Source: an uncultured Acetatifactor sp. (GTDB lineage Bacteria > Bacillota > Clostridia > Lachnospirales > Lachnospiraceae). From it: 64,000 nucleotides of DNA. The stretch's first letter is position 1; every line of letters starts with the position of its first letter. The translations under genes were made by a program, and so were the position numbers. The DNA is taken from assembly GCA_910586215.1 (NCBI GenBank), contig CAJUGH010000022.1, positions 8,568-72,567 of the forward strand. Reading direction: 5' to 3'. Positions 1 through 7,728 of this stretch are shown piece after piece. The notes under the pieces were generated by a model. That model was not told where the DNA came from. It saw only the letters and a program-made list of their open reading frames with translations, and did not search any database.

Positions 1-417
1 CCCCTGAGGCCCGGCGGGTCCGGCAGGTCCCTGGGGACCCATGTCGCCCTTAGGGCCTTCACAGCCGGGGTCCCCTTGTGGCCCGATATCACCACGGACA
101 CCCTGGATGCCCTGGGGACCCTGTGGTCCGGCATAACCCCTTGGCCCGGTGGCACCGCAGGGTCCGGTATTTCCAGTAGGTCCTACCGGCCCGGTATTTC
201 CTCTGGGACCCCTTGCGCCCGGTGTGCCGGGTATTCCCTGTGGCCCCCGGGGTCCAGGCTCACCCCTGTCACCCTTGGGGCCCGGACAGCCGGGATCCCC
301 CTTCATTCCCTGAGGTCCGGCAGGTCCCTGGACACCTTGAGGCCCGGCAGGTCCCCGCTCACAGCTGGGATGAGGACACTGGTTCTGACAATAGTTGCAA
401 TAGTTGTTCTGGTTCAT
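1..417 (-). CDS. Collagen-like Gly-X-Y repeat protein, 3' part outside window
   Basis: Reading the minus strand from ATG at 417 gives an open frame of 139 codons that runs off the window edge. The first 21 residues are Asn/Gln/Cys-rich (Cys 7, 10, 14 and 19). From Gly22 on, every third residue is Gly, about 39 Gly-X-Y triplets rich in Pro, Gln, Lys and Asp, with occasional Cys in the triplets. A purine-rich AAGGATAGG lies 8 bases before the ATG. Such proteins form collagen-type triple helices on bacterial or spore surfaces (BclA is the known example). There is no signal peptide, which fits a spore or exosporium protein better than a classically secreted one. It lies 88 bp downstream of a glycosyltransferase on the same strand, a likely modifying partner. 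The C-terminal domain is not visible. Confidence 0.85.
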   Translation of the reverse strand, partial: MNQNNYCNYCQNQCPHPSCERGPAGPQGVQGPAGPQGMKGDPGCPGPKGDRGEPGPRGPQGIPGTPGARGPRGNTGPVGPTGNTGPCGATGPRGYAGPQGPQGIQGVRGDIGPQGDPGCEGPKGDMGPQGPAGPAGPQG

Positions 418-505
418 ACACAACCTATCCTTTATGGTATTTTTGTAAAAGGCCCTATGGAAGCTGTCCTTTATACAAATAACATATGCAGATTTAAAAT
501 AATTG

Positions 506-1591
506 CTACTTTTTGTCGAAAGAGGGTAGGCTGTCAAAATACCGTTTGTTGTAGAGATAAGCCTGGGAATAAGGCTTACAGGCTCCGGCTTTTTCATTGT
601 ACTCCTGGGCTTTGCACGGATCCCCCAATTTGTCGTAACAGACACACAATTGCAGGAAAGGCACATAATCATGGCAGTCTGGCAGGACAAATCCGGCAGA
701 GTATCCTTTTTGGGGGGCATGCAGTGCTGCTTCATACCAATAGACGGCATTGTGGTAGTGCCCATGTTCCAGGAAATATTTGCCGATGTCACAGCACAAT
801 TCTGCCCTGGGCAGGTCAAACCCCATACTGCGCAGGAGGGTATCCAGCCCGGCCTGCTCCTGGCCCAGATGGAAATAACAGTCTGCACAGATAGAACAGG
901 CCTCTATCTTATTCTCAACCCACCCATCTGCCGACAGCAGGAATTTTTCGAATACGGCAGCAGCCTCCCCATACTGCCCGTGATAGTACAACTCCCGCCC
1001 ATAGTAATATTGCTGCCGTGCATCCAGAGAGGTTCCTTCCGACAACATCTTCTGGTAGATTCTAAGATTCCTGTCAGGATCCCCGGCCGTCTGTTTTTTA
1101 TGACTGATTGCTATATCGGAGTACAGGATCCGCCCCTTTGGGGGGATGACCTCATGGACGGCTCCAACCCAGCGGTACTGCGCCTGGTTCCGGATCCACC
1201 TTTCCCTAAAATAGGAAAAGGAAGGTTTGCCAGCCTCATCAAATGAGGTATTGTACTTCATCATGACAATGTCAGTGTCTGGTGGCAGGGACTGTTTTAA
1301 CTGTAGGAAACTGTCCCGCTGTGCTTCTTCCAGGATGTCATCTGCATCCATCCACATGCAGTAGTCCATGGATGCCTTCGAAAAGGATTCATTTCTGGCA
1401 GCAGAGAAGTCATCCTTCCATGGGTACGAATAGACCTTCGATGTGTAGCGGGAGGCGATCTCCACCGTATGGTCTGTGGATCCTGTATCCACGATGATAA
1501 TTTCATCTACCAGCCCGGCCACACTGTCCAGGCAGCGTGGGAGATGTACCTCCTCATTTTTGACAATCATACAGAGACTAATGGTGGACAT
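506..1591 (-). CDS. Family 2 glycosyltransferase with C-terminal TPR-like repeats
   Basis: The 361-residue protein opens with a GT-A fold: SLCMIVKNEE at the start, IIIVDTGSTD near residue 35 for nucleotide-sugar binding, and a metal-binding WMDADD near residue 80. From about residue 190 the chain is helical with Tyr-rich degenerate TPR units (YYYGRELYYHGQYGEAAAVF type). This architecture is known for cytosolic glycosyltransferases that decorate proteins or peptides. RBS AAAGGGG precedes the ATG. It is immediately upstream of the collagen-like gene on the same strand, so glycosylation of collagen Thr residues is a reasonable inference, as in exosporium systems. The donor sugar and acceptor cannot be read from sequence. 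Confidence 0.85.
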   Translation of the reverse strand: MSTISLCMIVKNEEVHLPRCLDSVAGLVDEIIIVDTGSTDHTVEIASRYTSKVYSYPWKDDFSAARNESFSKASMDYCMWMDADDILEEAQRDSFLQLKQSLPPDTDIVMMKYNTSFDEAGKPSFSYFRERWIRNQAQYRWVGAVHEVIPPKGRILYSDIAISHKKQTAGDPDRNLRIYQKMLSEGTSLDARQQYYYGRELYYHGQYGEAAAVFEKFLLSADGWVENKIEACSICADCYFHLGQEQAGLDTLLRSMGFDLPRAELCCDIGKYFLEHGHYHNAVYWYEAALHAPQKGYSAGFVLPDCHDYVPFLQLCVCYDKLGDPCKAQEYNEKAGACKPYSQAYLYNKRYFDSLPSFDKK

Positions 1592-2050
1592 GATATTCCC
1601 CTTTCATTTCTGCCCGGTTATCTGCATGACAGATTTCTTTGCCTGTCCAGATGCAATCTCTTTTGGAAAGCATCGGACACCCTGCCTATGTCTGATAACG
1701 GGCTGATCCTGTTTATCATAATAAATGATATGCAAGAGGAACGGATTGTTACTTTTTTTAGCCCGTCGTTCCCTTAGGGTAAGGCCGTTTCATAAGCAAA
1801 GAAAGATGCGCAGCGGGAGGCATCGGTAACACGTTGCTGCGGGGATTATTAGGATATATATTCGGAAGCAGGTTGTGGCATCTGCATGTCTTGTGATACA
1901 ATGGGTGACGGTAGGCAGACGAACCGTATTCTTCTGGATTGTTTGTGTGGGCTTTGCCGACATGACGGGAAGCTTGAGATCCGTGCACTTTAGTGCGCTT
2001 TGCTTTGCAGCGTGGTATTGATTGTAGCGTGTATGTAGGAGACTTTGTGT
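1592..2050. other. Intergenic region without a supported gene
   Basis: This 459-bp stretch separates the glycosyltransferase from the divergently oriented acetyltransferase. Open frames on both strands overlap each other and show no domain-like composition or good RBS. The only signal I see is a possible plus-strand promoter at 1873-1902 and the RBS before 2051. Confidence 0.5.
1873..1902 (+). promoter_or_regulatory. Possible sigma-A promoter for the acetyltransferase
   Basis: TTGTGG, an 18-base spacer, then TACAAT preceded by TGTGA. It lies about 150 bp before the acetyltransferase start. The -35 match is modest. Confidence 0.35.
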
Positions 2051-2584
2051 ATGAGACAGGGTATTCAGATCAGAAAGGCTGTGAAGGCAGACCTCGACCG
2101 CATCGAGAAGCTGTATGGAGAGATATGCGATTACCTGGAATCGCACAGGAATTATCCCGGTTGGAGGAAAGGCATTTATCCGGTTCGCCAGGATGCGGAA
2201 GAAGCGCTGGCGGCAGATACCCTGCATATTGCATGTCTTGGGAAAACAATTGCAGGCTCTGTCATTTTAAACCATGAGCCCGAAAAAGGATATGGAAATG
2301 CCCGGTGGCTGACTGCGGATACATATACGCATATCTGTGTAATCCATACCCTTGCCGTCCACCCTGATTTCCTAAAGTGCGGCATAGGAACAGGGCTGCT
2401 GGCTTATGCGGAGCAGGCAGCCCGTGAAGAACCGTGTATCAGCATCCGGCTTGATGTGGTGAAAGGCAACCTGCCCGCGGAACGGCTTTATCAGAAATGT
2501 GGCTACCAGATGATCGGGACCGTAAGCCTGGGATACGAAGCGTACGGACTTCCCTGGTATAACCTGTACGAGAAGGTGCTGTGA
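2051..2584 (+). CDS. GNAT family N-acetyltransferase
   Basis: A 177-residue GNAT protein. The acetyl-CoA pyrophosphate loop is seen in VHPDFLKCGIGTGLL (K-x-G-I-G-T-G, near residues 112-122), after the beta strand HTLAV. The C-terminus has the usual LYQKCGYQ motif of motif B. I chose ATG 2051 because AGGAG lies 9 bases upstream. An in-frame TTG at 2045 would sit too close to that site. The substrate is unknown; the family acetylates amino groups of antibiotics, amino acids or protein N-termini. It stands alone, with a separate gene fragment downstream on the opposite strand. Confidence 0.85.
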   Translation: MRQGIQIRKAVKADLDRIEKLYGEICDYLESHRNYPGWRKGIYPVRQDAEEALAADTLHIACLGKTIAGSVILNHEPEKGYGNARWLTADTYTHICVIHTLAVHPDFLKCGIGTGLLAYAEQAAREEPCISIRLDVVKGNLPAERLYQKCGYQMIGTVSLGYEAYGLPWYNLYEKVL

Positions 2585-2606
2585 AACACAGGTCTTTGCC
2601 TTGCCC

Positions 2607-2741
2607 TTATGCCAGGGATTCGGCTGATGCAAATGTCTCAAAATATTCTTCTGCTTCGCTTTCTGTAAGCTGGAAACGCCTCTGCAATTTTTCCAGGATG
2701 CGCTCCCTGGGAATCCCTTCCTCCAGACAGTAACAGCGACC
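2607..2741 (-). pseudogene. Possible 3' remnant of an Rpn-type nuclease gene
   Basis: On the minus strand, ending at TAA 2607-2609, about 44 codons read GRCYCLEEGIPRERIL, then EKLQRRFQLTESEAEEYFE. This helical tail is typical of Rpn/PD-(D/E)XK transposase-nuclease proteins of Lachnospiraceae. No start codon, RBS or upstream domain is found in frame, and the upstream sequence reads as noise. A different-frame open reading frame covers the same DNA but has no recognisable content. I read this as a decayed relic next to an intact member of the same broad family at 3096. The identification rests on composition only. Confidence 0.35.
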
Positions 2742-2854
2742 ATGGCCGCCAGAAATAGAAGGGACATAGAATAAGACAACCTGGCCGATGCTGGCTGCGC
2801 TCCATCGCTATATATAGTAAGCGATAAACCGTTCAAAGAGATATAAAATTCCTG

Positions 2855-2883
2855 TTGACAAACGGGGAGCCGGGTGGTATCCT
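2855..2883 (+). promoter_or_regulatory. Putative sigma-A promoter upstream of the Rpn gene
   Basis: TTGACA, a 17-base spacer and TATCCT. It lies about 210 bases before the Rpn start at 3096 with no gene between. The same -10 variant occurs in the strong promoter at 63956. Confidence 0.45.
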
Positions 2884-3095
2884 TGGCTTAAGCAGCCGAA
2901 AGGCTTATGAACCACATCAAATATTTCTTTCATCAGAATTTCAGGCTTTTTCGCCAGAATTCAAGTAATGCAGCAAGACAGTAGACAACAGGGCCGGGCG
3001 GAAAAGCAGTTACAAAAAGCATCCTCCTGGCCGGACGGCACATGGCACCATGTGTAGCGCAGGTATCTTCCCGGATGCCCGCAGGAAGGAGGAAA

Positions 3096-4148
3096 ATGGG
3101 AGAGATTGACAGGAAAATGAAGGAATACTTTTCCGACAGGAGGAGGTATGCAGACCTGTGGAACGGCAGTGTGTTTGAGGGAAGGCAGCTGGTCCGGGGT
3201 GAAGAACTGGAGGGGGATGCCACGGTAGCCACCTACAGCGGGCAGGGGGAAAGCGCAGAGAGTATCCCCGATGTGGTCATGAAGCAGGTGCTGGGGAAAC
3301 ATACCCTGGCTGTGTGGGTCCTGCAGGAGCAGACCATCATAGACTACAGCATGCCGGTTAGGGTCATGCTGGATGAGGCCATGCGCTACCACGGCCAGGT
3401 CAAGGATATCCGAAGGAAGAACAGGGGGCTGGAAGTCCTGGATTCCGGCGAATATCTGTACCATTTCCGGGCAGAAGACAGACTCGTACCAGTAGCCACC
3501 CTGGTGGTATACTGGGGCAGGAAACCCTGGGACGGTCCCAGGACACTCCATGGAATGATGGATTTTAGCATGGCTTCCAGGGGACAGGGCAGCAGGTACG
3601 GGGAACTGGAGGAGGGGCTGCGGGAACTGGTGCCGGATTACCCTGTACATATCCTTGACTTGTCAGCGGTGGAGGATTACAGCAGCTTCCAGACGGAACT
3701 GCGCCTGCTCTTCGAACTGTATGCCTGCCGGGACAGCAGGGAGAAACTGCAGAACTACCTGGATAGCCATAAGGAATGTTCCCGTGTGGACCGGGAAACT
3801 TCCCATATGCTGGGCATGATGATGAACATTAGGGAATTAGAGAGGATACAGGATAATAAAGAAGCAGAGGAGGGAGTGGATATGTGCCAGGCGCTTAAGG
3901 AATTGATTGAAGAGGGCAAGCTTGAAGGAATGGAGGCAGGAAGGCTCGAGGGAATGGAGGCGGGAAGGCTCGAGGGAATGGAAGCAGGAAGGCTCGAGGG
4001 AATGGAAGCAGGAAGGCTCGAAGGCGAAGAGCAGATGGCCCGCCTCACCCAGACCCTGCTTGCACAGGACAAAATGGACGAACTGAAGAAGGCCTTAGCG
4101 GATACAGGATACAGGCGTGCCCTTTTTGCCGAATACGGGATGGTATAA
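3096..4148 (+). CDS. Rpn family recombination-promoting nuclease / putative transposase
   Basis: A 350-residue protein. The N-terminal part (RRYADLWNGSVFEGRQLV, then IIDYSMPVRVMLDEAMRY near residue 95) matches the PD-(D/E)XK nuclease-transposase family that is multicopy in Lachnospiraceae. VLQEQT just before it sits where the E-x-Q catalytic motif belongs. These proteins cleave DNA and promote RecA-independent recombination; this copy's activity is untested. The C-terminal third is charged and helical and includes four 8-residue repeats LEGMEAGR (DNA repeat at 3921). ATG 3096 is chosen because AGGAAGGAGG sits just before it. The longer frame from 3042 lacks an RBS. Confidence 0.75.
   Translation: MGEIDRKMKEYFSDRRRYADLWNGSVFEGRQLVRGEELEGDATVATYSGQGESAESIPDVVMKQVLGKHTLAVWVLQEQTIIDYSMPVRVMLDEAMRYHGQVKDIRRKNRGLEVLDSGEYLYHFRAEDRLVPVATLVVYWGRKPWDGPRTLHGMMDFSMASRGQGSRYGELEEGLRELVPDYPVHILDLSAVEDYSSFQTELRLLFELYACRDSREKLQNYLDSHKECSRVDRETSHMLGMMMNIRELERIQDNKEAEEGVDMCQALKELIEEGKLEGMEAGRLEGMEAGRLEGMEAGRLEGMEAGRLEGEEQMARLTQTLLAQDKMDELKKALADTGYRRALFAEYGMV
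3921..4016 (+). repeat. Four tandem 24-bp repeats inside the Rpn gene
   Basis: Four near-identical 24-base units encoding Leu-Glu-Gly-Met-Glu-Ala-Gly-Arg. The units differ at a few third positions (ctt/ctc, gag/gaa). Length changes by whole units would keep the frame, so copy number is likely to vary between strains. Confidence 0.9.
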
Positions 4149-4195
4149 ACTGCTTTAGGTTAGACGGTCAAGGGGATTGATCCATGGGAAGCTGC

Positions 4196-4963
4196 TCATG
4201 GATCCATGCCCATGTATTCTCCGGGAACTCCTATGCAATCCTTTATAAATCCGATGGACCATTCCCTGGCCGTCGCACTGTCGGCCCCTTCATATCCATG
4301 GCCTGCGCCGGGCATCACAAGGAGGCGGGCATCCTGGTAGGCCTCCTGGGCTTTCCGGGAATAGGCAATGGGCACAACGGGATCCTCCGTGCCATGGATC
4401 AGCAGCACGGGTCTCTGATAGGCAGGAATCTCCCCATACACATCAAGGGCCATGGCTTCCAGGTCAAAAGTCCCTCCCAGACGAAGGCCGAAGACTTCCT
4501 GTTCCCCAGCCGCATGGCGCCTTCTGGCATCTTCCGGGATTCCAAATGCCGGATACCACAGTACCATGGCCTGTATATCCGTGGGACATTGTGCCGCTAC
4601 CATGGCAGATACCAGACCGCCCATGCTTTCCCCCAGCAGGCAGATCCGGTCCGGGTCCACACAGGCAAGTTTCCTGGCGCAGGCCAGGACGGTGAGCAGG
4701 TCCTGGCATTCGGACCGGATGGTCATCTCTTCCATGGTTCCGCCGCTCAGGCTTTCCAGGCCGCCGCCGCAGAAATCGAAGAAGAGGCAGCAGATGCCTG
4801 CCTGTGCAAAGCCTTCCCCGTGGTGCATCAGTTCCCGGAAGTTACTGCCGAACCCATGGCTGAAGATCACCAGGGGAAGGCGGTCTGTCAAGTAGTCCGG
4901 CAGGTAGAGCCGTCCCTGGATCCGTCTGCCATCTTCTCTTAGAAAAGTCATATCCTGTGTCAT
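4196..4963 (-). CDS. Alpha/beta hydrolase, cinnamoyl-esterase-like
   Basis: A 255-residue single-domain hydrolase. The oxyanion HGFGS lies near residue 36, the nucleophile Ser113 in GESMGG, Asp194 in HGTEDPVVP and His222 in GAGHGYEG, so a complete catalytic triad is present. The absence of a signal peptide or membrane segment predicts a cytosolic enzyme. The family hydrolyses small ester bonds (feruloyl and acyl esters); the exact substrate is unknown. An AGGAGG site lies 12 bases before the ATG. It converges on the Rpn gene with only 47 bp between the stops. Confidence 0.85.
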   Translation of the reverse strand: MTQDMTFLREDGRRIQGRLYLPDYLTDRLPLVIFSHGFGSNFRELMHHGEGFAQAGICCLFFDFCGGGLESLSGGTMEEMTIRSECQDLLTVLACARKLACVDPDRICLLGESMGGLVSAMVAAQCPTDIQAMVLWYPAFGIPEDARRRHAAGEQEVFGLRLGGTFDLEAMALDVYGEIPAYQRPVLLIHGTEDPVVPIAYSRKAQEAYQDARLLVMPGAGHGYEGADSATAREWSIGFIKDCIGVPGEYMGMDP

Positions 4964-5136
4964 GTTGTTTTGTTTCCTCCTGCTACTACAATATATTTAT
5001 GGTTAATACCCCTATTTAGTTGTGAGATACCGTGACAAATACACGACTTCCTTGTTTAGGTTTTTACATACTTCCTGTCATGCCGTTTCGGTGTCAGTGC
5101 CATCTTTGATGGCACAAACAATGGATGAAGAGTCTC

Positions 5137-5688
5137 TCACAATTCCAGCCGCATATAGACCACTTCCTGGAATCCAGTCATACGGGACCGGAAGCCTTTG
5201 GGATTCCTGCCATACTCCACAAATCCTGCTTTTTCATATAGGGAGAGTGCCCTTACATTTTCGCTGACCACATTCAGTTCGAGCTGGATATATCCCGCAG
5301 TCCTTGCACATTCTATACATGCTGCCAGCAGGGCCTGGCCGATTCCCAGTCCCCAGTATTCCCTGGAGATACTGATGCCAAATCCTGCACGGTGCCGTAT
5401 CTTGTATTTTGTCCCCAGTGCCTCGATGCCGGCAGTTCCCACAATCGTATGGTCAACTACGGCAACAAGTTCCACTTCATTTTCGCTTTCAGATTTTTCC
5501 TTTAGGAACTGGCCTTCCTGCACCCCGTCAGAATGGTTTTCATCCGGATAGGTGAGCATATAATCTGTCTGCCCATGGGTCAGGTTAAAGTTGTCGAATA
5601 TGGCCTGCCCGTCGCTTTCTGTGCCGTTTCTGATCCGGCATTCCAGCCCGTTTTTCAATGTAATTCTTTTACTGTATTTCGTAGCCAT
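5137..5688 (-). CDS. GNAT family N-acetyltransferase
   Basis: A GNAT enzyme of 183 residues with GFGISISREYWGLG followed by IGQALL as the acetyl-CoA loop and NVRALSLYEKAGF as motif B. The frame is open to 5853, but I place the start at ATG 5688 (MATKYSKRI). A good minus-strand promoter at 5793-5821 lies inside the longer frame and would exclude the 5853 start. The protein from 5688 begins where family homology begins. The RBS AGAGG is very close to the ATG, so the start is not certain. It resembles the acetyltransferase at 7729 in its C-terminal half. Confidence 0.75.
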   Translation of the reverse strand: MATKYSKRITLKNGLECRIRNGTESDGQAIFDNFNLTHGQTDYMLTYPDENHSDGVQEGQFLKEKSESENEVELVAVVDHTIVGTAGIEALGTKYKIRHRAGFGISISREYWGLGIGQALLAACIECARTAGYIQLELNVVSENVRALSLYEKAGFVEYGRNPKGFRSRMTGFQEVVYMRLEL

Positions 5689-5792
5689 CACCTCTGTTTC
5701 CGGCTTCCAATGGATATCCTGTTGCCGTTTTGTATTCTGTCTGAAGGGGCCTTCCTGCATGAAATCAAGGCCGGTCCGTTTGACTATACAAC

Positions 5793-5821
5793 AGTATAGT
5801 GTAGTTTCGTGGCTTTTGCAA
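5793..5821 (-). promoter_or_regulatory. Sigma-A type promoter for the 5137-5688 acetyltransferase
   Basis: On the minus strand, TTGCAA, 17 bases and TATACT. Transcription would begin near 5786, about 100 bases before the chosen start codon. Confidence 0.55.
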
Positions 5822-5980
5822 TTGGCAGATAGCAGGTTGTAAAAGCATTTCATTGACCTTCTGGCAGAAAAAATGTATGATAGGAATCAATTCATCAGCC
5901 AACCAGCTACTTCATGATGCCATACACATGAGAAGCAAACACATAAGAAGCAACGTCCGGTTTCACACAATAGGAGCAAA

Positions 5981-6305
5981 ATGGCGAACCAGAATAAAAC
6001 AGCCTTTACCAATGGAATAAGGGACGGAAGCCCCATTGCCCTTGGATATTTCGCAGTGGCGTTTTCTCTGGGAATCGTGGCCCGGAAGGCGGGACTGACC
6101 CCGTTCCAGGGATTCCTGTCCAGCATCCTGAACCACGCATGTCTCCAGGATATCCCTGCTGGATGGTTTGTCCGACAGCATGAAGATCAGCCTGCTGACG
6201 GTGCTGATTGCCGGGGCGGCAGCCGCCCTGTTCCCGGTGAAGGAGGACGGGCCGGAAAGGGAGAGAGGAATGCCGAAAAGGGCGAATGGAATGCAGGGGA
6301 GGTAA
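5981..6305 (+). pseudogene. azlC: azlC remnant, branched-chain amino acid exporter large subunit
   Basis: From ATG 5981 (RBS TAGGAGC) the first 45 codons are a normal AzlC N-terminus: FTNGIRDGSPIALGYFAVAF, then LGIVARKAGLTPFQGFLSS. Near 6130 the homology stops. The original frame continues as nonsense rich in Gly, Arg and Glu. From about 6168 a different frame reads an AzlC-like last helix, MKISLLTVLIAGAAAALFP then VKED, ending at TAA 6303. AzlC is normally around 230 residues, so several hundred bases of the middle are deleted and the frame is shifted. The partner azlD follows 6 bp later and is intact. Confidence 0.75.
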
Positions 6306-6311
6306 CAGGCC

Positions 6312-6617
6312 ATGACACATAATATCTATCTCTATATCCTGGTGGCAGCCGCCATGTCCTGCCTGATCCGTGTGCTTCCCCTGATTCTGATCCGGAAGAA
6401 GATCAAGAACAGGTTCCTTAGGTCCTTCCTGTTTTATGTGCCTTATGTGACACTTGCTGTCATGACATTTCCGGCCATTATCACGGCACCCCAGGCGCCC
6501 CTGGCCGGAATCCTGGCGCTGGCAGTGGGAATTGTGGCCGCCTGGAAGGGTATGAACATGATCGGAATCGCGGTACTGTGCTGCGGGGTGGTTTTTTTGT
6601 GGGAGAGATTCTTTTAA
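6312..6617 (+). CDS. azlD: AzlD family membrane protein, small subunit of branched-chain amino acid exporter
   Basis: A 101-residue protein with three to four hydrophobic segments (IYLYILVAAAMSCLIRVLPL, FYVPYVTLAVMTFPAII, GILALAVGIVAAW, IGIAVLCCGVVFLW), the size and pattern of AzlD. AzlCD together export branched-chain amino acids and their analogues. Here the large subunit gene just upstream is broken, so this protein has no obvious local partner. It may be a relic on its way out, or may serve another AzlC elsewhere. An overlapping upstream frame and GGGGAGGTAACAGGCC before ATG supply the RBS. Confidence 0.85.
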   Translation: MTHNIYLYILVAAAMSCLIRVLPLILIRKKIKNRFLRSFLFYVPYVTLAVMTFPAIITAPQAPLAGILALAVGIVAAWKGMNMIGIAVLCCGVVFLWERFF

Positions 6618-6817
6618 GAAAAGTTCAGCCAACGCCATTCGTAAAGTCGCGCCTATGGCGCTTTTCGCTGCTTCGCAGCTCCCTTTACTCATAAATGGCT
6701 CAACTGTGTTGAGGTTGTGTTCCCTCAGTGGAAACCGATGAATGAAAATTTGTGCAAGCACGATTTTTATTCATACGTTTTCCACTGGCTGAACTATTGG
6801 TCTAAAAGGTACTGACT
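6618..6817. repeat. Palindrome-rich mosaic intergenic element
   Basis: The gap between azlD and the glycerophosphodiesterase contains two perfect 5-bp stem-loops, GCGCC-TAT-GGCGC (6649-6661) and GCTGC-TTC-GCAGC (6667-6679). A long imperfect hairpin at 6726-6787 pairs CAGTGGAAA with TTTCCACTG. Its right arm plus flank (6772-6794) recurs with two mismatches at 27250-27272. GTTCAGCCA near 6623 is mirrored by TGGCTGAAC at 6786. The layout resembles REP/BIME-like or MITE-like mosaic repeats, and it could also stop transcription from azlD. Confidence 0.6.
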
Positions 6818-6850
6818 GGTATGTCTGTAAAGGCAGATGTGGGATATCGG
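6818..6850 (+). repeat. 33-bp hairpin unit, copy 1
   Basis: Begins GGTATGTCTGTAAAGGCAGA and matches copy 2 (6879) at 27 of 33 positions. The arms TCTG/CAGA can pair around a TAAAGG-type loop. Confidence 0.7.
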
Positions 6851-6878
6851 TTTGAAAGGAAACGCATTCATGTAGCGT

Positions 6879-6911
6879 GGTATGCCTGCAAAGGCAGGCG
6901 TGGGGTATCAG
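6879..6911 (+). repeat. 33-bp hairpin unit, copy 2, just upstream of the glycerophosphodiesterase
   Basis: Begins GGTATGCCTGCAAAGGCAGG. GCCTGC and GCAGGC form a perfect 6-bp stem. The unit ends 22 bases before the start codon at 6934. Copy 3 at 27358 matches 25 of 33 positions and is also in front of a gene. Confidence 0.7.
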
Positions 6912-6933
6912 CATAAAAAAGAGAGGAGACAAA

Positions 6934-7677
6934 ATGGATACCATCAGAATCAACAAAGGCAGCACAAGGATGATTGCCCACAGGGGACTCAGCGGACTGG
7001 AGACAGAGAATTCCATTCCGGCTTTTGTGGCGGCGGGAAATCGCAGTTATTATGGTGTGGAGACGGATACCCACGTGACCAGGGATGGCAGGTTCCTTAT
7101 CCTGCATGATGATTCCACGGGCCGCGTGGCCCAGGAGGATATCCAGGTGGAGGAATCCGACTATGGGCTTGTCCGCAGGATCCGTCTGAAGGACATATGT
7201 CACGCAGCCGGGGCAGAGCCGGTGACCCTGGAAGACCGGCAGGACCTGGTCATCCCCAGCCTGGAAGAATATATCTGTATCTGCCGGAAATACGGAAAGA
7301 TCTGTGTGTTGGAACTGAAAAATGCATTCCTGCCGGAGGACATCAGACGCATGGTGGAGGAAATCCGCAGTCTGGGATACCTGGAACAGGTGGTGTTCAT
7401 TTCTTTTTTCCTGGACAATATGATTTTCCTACGGGAACTTCTTCCCGGTCAGGAACTGTACTATCTGACGAACGAATACAACGCAGGAATCCGGGAAGCG
7501 CTGAAGCAGTACAGGCTGGGACTGGACGTTTACTACAAGGCCTTGACGAAGGAAGTCGTAGAGGAACTTCACAGGGATGGCATTCCAGTGAACTGCTGGA
7601 CCTGCGATAACAGGGAGGATGCAGAGCGGCTGGCAGGCTGGGGTGTGGATTTTATTACAACGAATATTCTGGAATAG
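6934..7677 (+). CDS. Glycerophosphodiester phosphodiesterase
   Basis: A 247-residue GDPD domain protein. Catalytic and metal residues are in place: His16-Arg17, Glu25-Asn26, Glu43 and Asp45 in GVETDTHVTRDG, and His58-Asp59. The C-terminus has the typical VNCWTCDNREDAERL barrel end. No signal peptide is present, so it should act in the cytosol on glycerophosphodiesters, releasing glycerol-3-phosphate and an alcohol. The start at ATG 6934 is set by GAGAGGAG just upstream. An earlier in-frame ATG at 6877 falls in the repeat unit and is unlikely. The 33-bp hairpin unit in its leader may regulate it. Confidence 0.9.
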   Translation: MDTIRINKGSTRMIAHRGLSGLETENSIPAFVAAGNRSYYGVETDTHVTRDGRFLILHDDSTGRVAQEDIQVEESDYGLVRRIRLKDICHAAGAEPVTLEDRQDLVIPSLEEYICICRKYGKICVLELKNAFLPEDIRRMVEEIRSLGYLEQVVFISFFLDNMIFLRELLPGQELYYLTNEYNAGIREALKQYRLGLDVYYKALTKEVVEELHRDGIPVNCWTCDNREDAERLAGWGVDFITTNILE

Positions 7678-7728
7678 ATTTCTGGCCATGCAAAACAAGA
7701 CGGCCAACAGTAGAAAGGAGAACACCTT

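Noticed and set aside
76..894. Plus-strand open frame of 272 codons over the collagen-like gene
   Set aside because: It is the complement of the Gly-X-Y repeats and of the glycosyltransferase; Gly/Pro codons read as Ser/Arg/Gly noise and no RBS is present.
650..1246. Open frame on the opposite strand to the glycosyltransferase
   Set aside because: Shadow of the real gene, with no family-like motif.
4184..4942. 252-codon plus-strand frame over the alpha/beta hydrolase
   Set aside because: The minus strand shows a full catalytic triad and RBS; the plus frame has no recognisable content.
6771..6911. CRISPR array from the repeated 33-bp units
   Set aside because: Only two adjacent units, with degenerate sequence and a spacer that is itself repetitive; no cas genes are nearby.
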